Shown one piece after another: positions 4,604 through 5,839 of a stretch of DNA of 5,839 nt. The stretch lies in contig CAZKYP010000203.1 of the NCBI GenBank assembly GCA_964556885.1, forward strand, positions 1 to 5,839, written 5' to 3'. Numbering within the stretch: the stretch's first letter is position 1; each line of letters opens with the position of its first letter. Source of the DNA: CAZKYP01 sp964556885 (GTDB lineage Bacteria > Planctomycetota > Phycisphaerae > Sedimentisphaerales > Anaerobacaceae). The notes beneath the pieces are model-generated. The model made no database searches. It worked only from the letters and a program-made list of their open reading frames with translations, and had not been told where the DNA came from. Made by a program: the position numbers and the translations under genes.

Positions 4604-5311
4604 ATGCCGAAGAAAAAACGTTCGACCAATAGACATCTGCCGAGAGGACTGGAAATACTCTACGAAGATAAGGATATCCTTGTAGTCAACAAGCCGGCAG
4701 GGCTGTTGACAGTCAGGACACTGACCGACAAAACCAGGACGGCTTACTATATTCTGACCGATTATGTACGCAAAGGCTGTCCGAAATCACGAAACCGGAT
4801 TTTCATTGTTCACAGGCTGGACCAGTGGACCTCCGGGGTACTTGTCTTCGCTAAAAGCGAAGAAGTCAAGTTTCGTTTGCAGGCTCAGTGGAAAGACACC
4901 CAAAAGAAATACCTTGCGGTGGTTCATGGCCGCCCGGCTCCGAAAGAGGGGGTTATTACCTCATACCTCGCTCAGAACAAAGCTTACGTCGTCTATTCCA
5001 CGACCGACGCCGCAAAAGGCAAACTTGCACACACCGGTTATAAGGTGCTTAAGGAGACCGCGCAGTTTAGTCTGCTGGAGATTAATCTTTTGACCGGCAG
5101 GAAGAACCAGATACGTGTACACCTGGCCGATAAGGGACATCCGGTTGTGGGCGATAGAAAATATGGAAAGGCCGGGGACGGACACAAACGTTTGGCGCTT
5201 CATTCCAAATCGATTTCCTTCAAACATCCCACTGATGGTCAACAAATGACTTTTGAAACCAGGGTACCGGATTATTTTCGTAAGCTGATTGAAAGCGTAT
5301 GTAATCATTGA
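4604..5311 (+). CDS. RluA-family RNA pseudouridine synthase
   Basis: The 235-aa product is a stand-alone pseudouridine synthase catalytic domain that isomerises uridine to pseudouridine in rRNA or tRNA. Family landmarks appear in order: LEILYEDKDILVVNKPAGLL (residues 16-35), HRLDQWTSG at 70-78 with catalytic Asp73, KKYLAVVHG at 101-109, the GRKNQIRVHL motif at 165-174, and GHPVVGDRKYG at 178-188. There is no N-terminal S4 domain, as in RluA and TruC rather than RluC/RluD; a short basic tail (MPKKKRSTNR) replaces it. The GRKNQ form, instead of the common GRTHQ, is a variant. The start has only a weak purine-rich site (AGAG, 8 nt upstream), but no other in-frame start is near. The exact target nucleotide cannot be inferred. 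The gene ends within the -35 element of the carB promoter. Confidence 0.92.
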   Translation: MPKKKRSTNRHLPRGLEILYEDKDILVVNKPAGLLTVRTLTDKTRTAYYILTDYVRKGCPKSRNRIFIVHRLDQWTSGVLVFAKSEEVKFRLQAQWKDTQKKYLAVVHGRPAPKEGVITSYLAQNKAYVVYSTTDAAKGKLAHTGYKVLKETAQFSLLEINLLTGRKNQIRVHLADKGHPVVGDRKYGKAGDGHKRLALHSKSISFKHPTDGQQMTFETRVPDYFRKLIESVCNH

Positions 5312-5336
5312 CAGTTCTAACAGGCTTCGATAGAAT
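5308..5336 (+). promoter_or_regulatory. Near-consensus sigma-70 promoter of carB
   Basis: A perfect -35 TTGACA (5308-5313) and TAGAAT (5331-5336, 5/6) are separated by the ideal 17 nt. The -35 contains the TGA stop codon of the pseudouridine synthase gene. The expected start near 5343 gives a ~64-nt leader that includes the 10-bp palindrome TGCGGCCGCA (5351-5360). Confidence 0.65.
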
Positions 5337-5406
5337 CCTCAAAAACTTGTTGCGGCCGCATGGCTGTAAAACTATCACCGGAACCCTTAAGTTAAAGGAA
5401 GACCCA

Positions 5407-5839
5407 ATGCCAAAACGTAAGGATGTCCACAAGGTGCTGATTATAGGCTCAGGTCCCATCATAATCGGACAGGCGTGCGAGTTCGATTATTCTGGAACGC
5501 AGGCCTGCAAGGCACTTCGGAAATTAGGCTATAAGATTGTTCTCGTCAATTCGAATCCCGCGACCATTATGACGGACCCGGGTATGGCGGATGTCACCTA
5601 TATCGAGCCGCTCAACGTAAAGACCCTCGAACAGATAATCGCCCGGGAAAAGCCCGATGCGCTGCTGCCCAACCTGGGCGGACAGACCGGCCTGAATCTT
5701 TCCTCGGAACTGTATCGCAAGGGCGTTCTCGAAAAGTACGGCGTCCAGATTATAGGCGTCAAGGCAGACGCGATCGAGCGAGGTGAGGACCGACAGGCGT
5801 TCAAGGACACGATGAACCAGTTGGGCATAGATATGCCCA
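5407..5839 (+). CDS. carB: Carbamoyl-phosphate synthase large subunit, N-terminal 144 residues (runs off window)
   Basis: The translation starts MPKRKDVHKVLIIGSGPIII and continues GQACEFDYSGTQACKALR (residues 21-38), VNSNPATIMTDPGMAD (47-62) and PNLGGQTGLNLSSEL (88-102). These are the hallmark segments of the pre-ATP-grasp domain of CarB, ahead of the carboxyphosphate ATP-grasp domain beginning here at the window edge. CarB makes carbamoyl phosphate from bicarbonate, ammonia released by the glutaminase CarA, and two ATP, feeding pyrimidine and arginine synthesis in the cytoplasm. A full-length protein would be about 1,070 residues. The start is supported by AAAGGA about 8 nt upstream. The small-subunit gene carA is not directly upstream; a pseudouridine synthase gene sits there instead, and carB has its own promoter. 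The assignment is certain; whether the rest of the gene is intact cannot be seen. Confidence 0.97.
   Translation, partial: MPKRKDVHKVLIIGSGPIIIGQACEFDYSGTQACKALRKLGYKIVLVNSNPATIMTDPGMADVTYIEPLNVKTLEQIIAREKPDALLPNLGGQTGLNLSSELYRKGVLEKYGVQIIGVKADAIERGEDRQAFKDTMNQLGIDMP

Noticed and set aside
5351..5360. TGCGGCCGCA palindrome as a regulatory operator for carB
   Set aside because: A single 10-bp GC-rich palindrome in the leader, without a second site or known match, is not enough evidence for an operator.

Overview
The window is most consistent with a mid-GC (roughly mid-40s %) chromosome from the Planctomycetota, probably Phycisphaerae/Sedimentisphaerales-like. This rests on an ECF sigma factor with a membrane partner, a secreted three-domain calcineurin-like phosphoesterase, and small orphan proteins of a kind I associate with that group. 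The assignment is an inference; there is no rRNA or tRNA to settle it.

Layout. (1) Positions 1-1050, minus strand: an ECF sigma factor followed by a translationally coupled single-pass membrane protein, probably its anti-sigma or regulator, which runs off the left edge. (2) Positions 1195-2775, plus strand: a divergent exported metallophosphoesterase, separated from the sigma gene by a 144-bp two-way promoter region. (3) Positions 2776-4603: a low-density stretch of small genes of unknown function. On the minus strand there are two very short genes. One (66 aa) resembles the core of a GIY-YIG domain. The other (53 aa) has a Cys/His zinc-site pattern, is antisense to a spurious plus-strand frame, and is easy to miss. 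Each has a ribosome-binding site and a plausible promoter. Both follow near-identical copies of a ~40-bp T-tract/promoter module. The 53-aa gene has a long leader with an intrinsic-terminator-like hairpin before its ribosome-binding site. A 159-aa orphan gene lies on the plus strand, followed by ~380 bp without a gene but with an 11-bp perfect inverted repeat and other possible RNA structure. (4) Positions 4604-5839, plus strand: an RluA-family pseudouridine synthase, then the first 144 codons of carB. A near-consensus promoter for carB overlaps the stop codon of the pseudouridine synthase gene.

How the parts relate. The sigma/membrane-protein pair looks like a classic signal-transduction module, and the divergent phosphoesterase is a plausible but unproven target. 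The pseudouridine synthase and carB are housekeeping genes. The middle region is the accessory part and holds the observations most worth following: the duplicated promoter module that brackets a small gene like a cassette, the leader attenuator, and the structured 3' region at 4234-4379. No CRISPR array, insertion sequence, transposase, tRNA or rRNA is visible.
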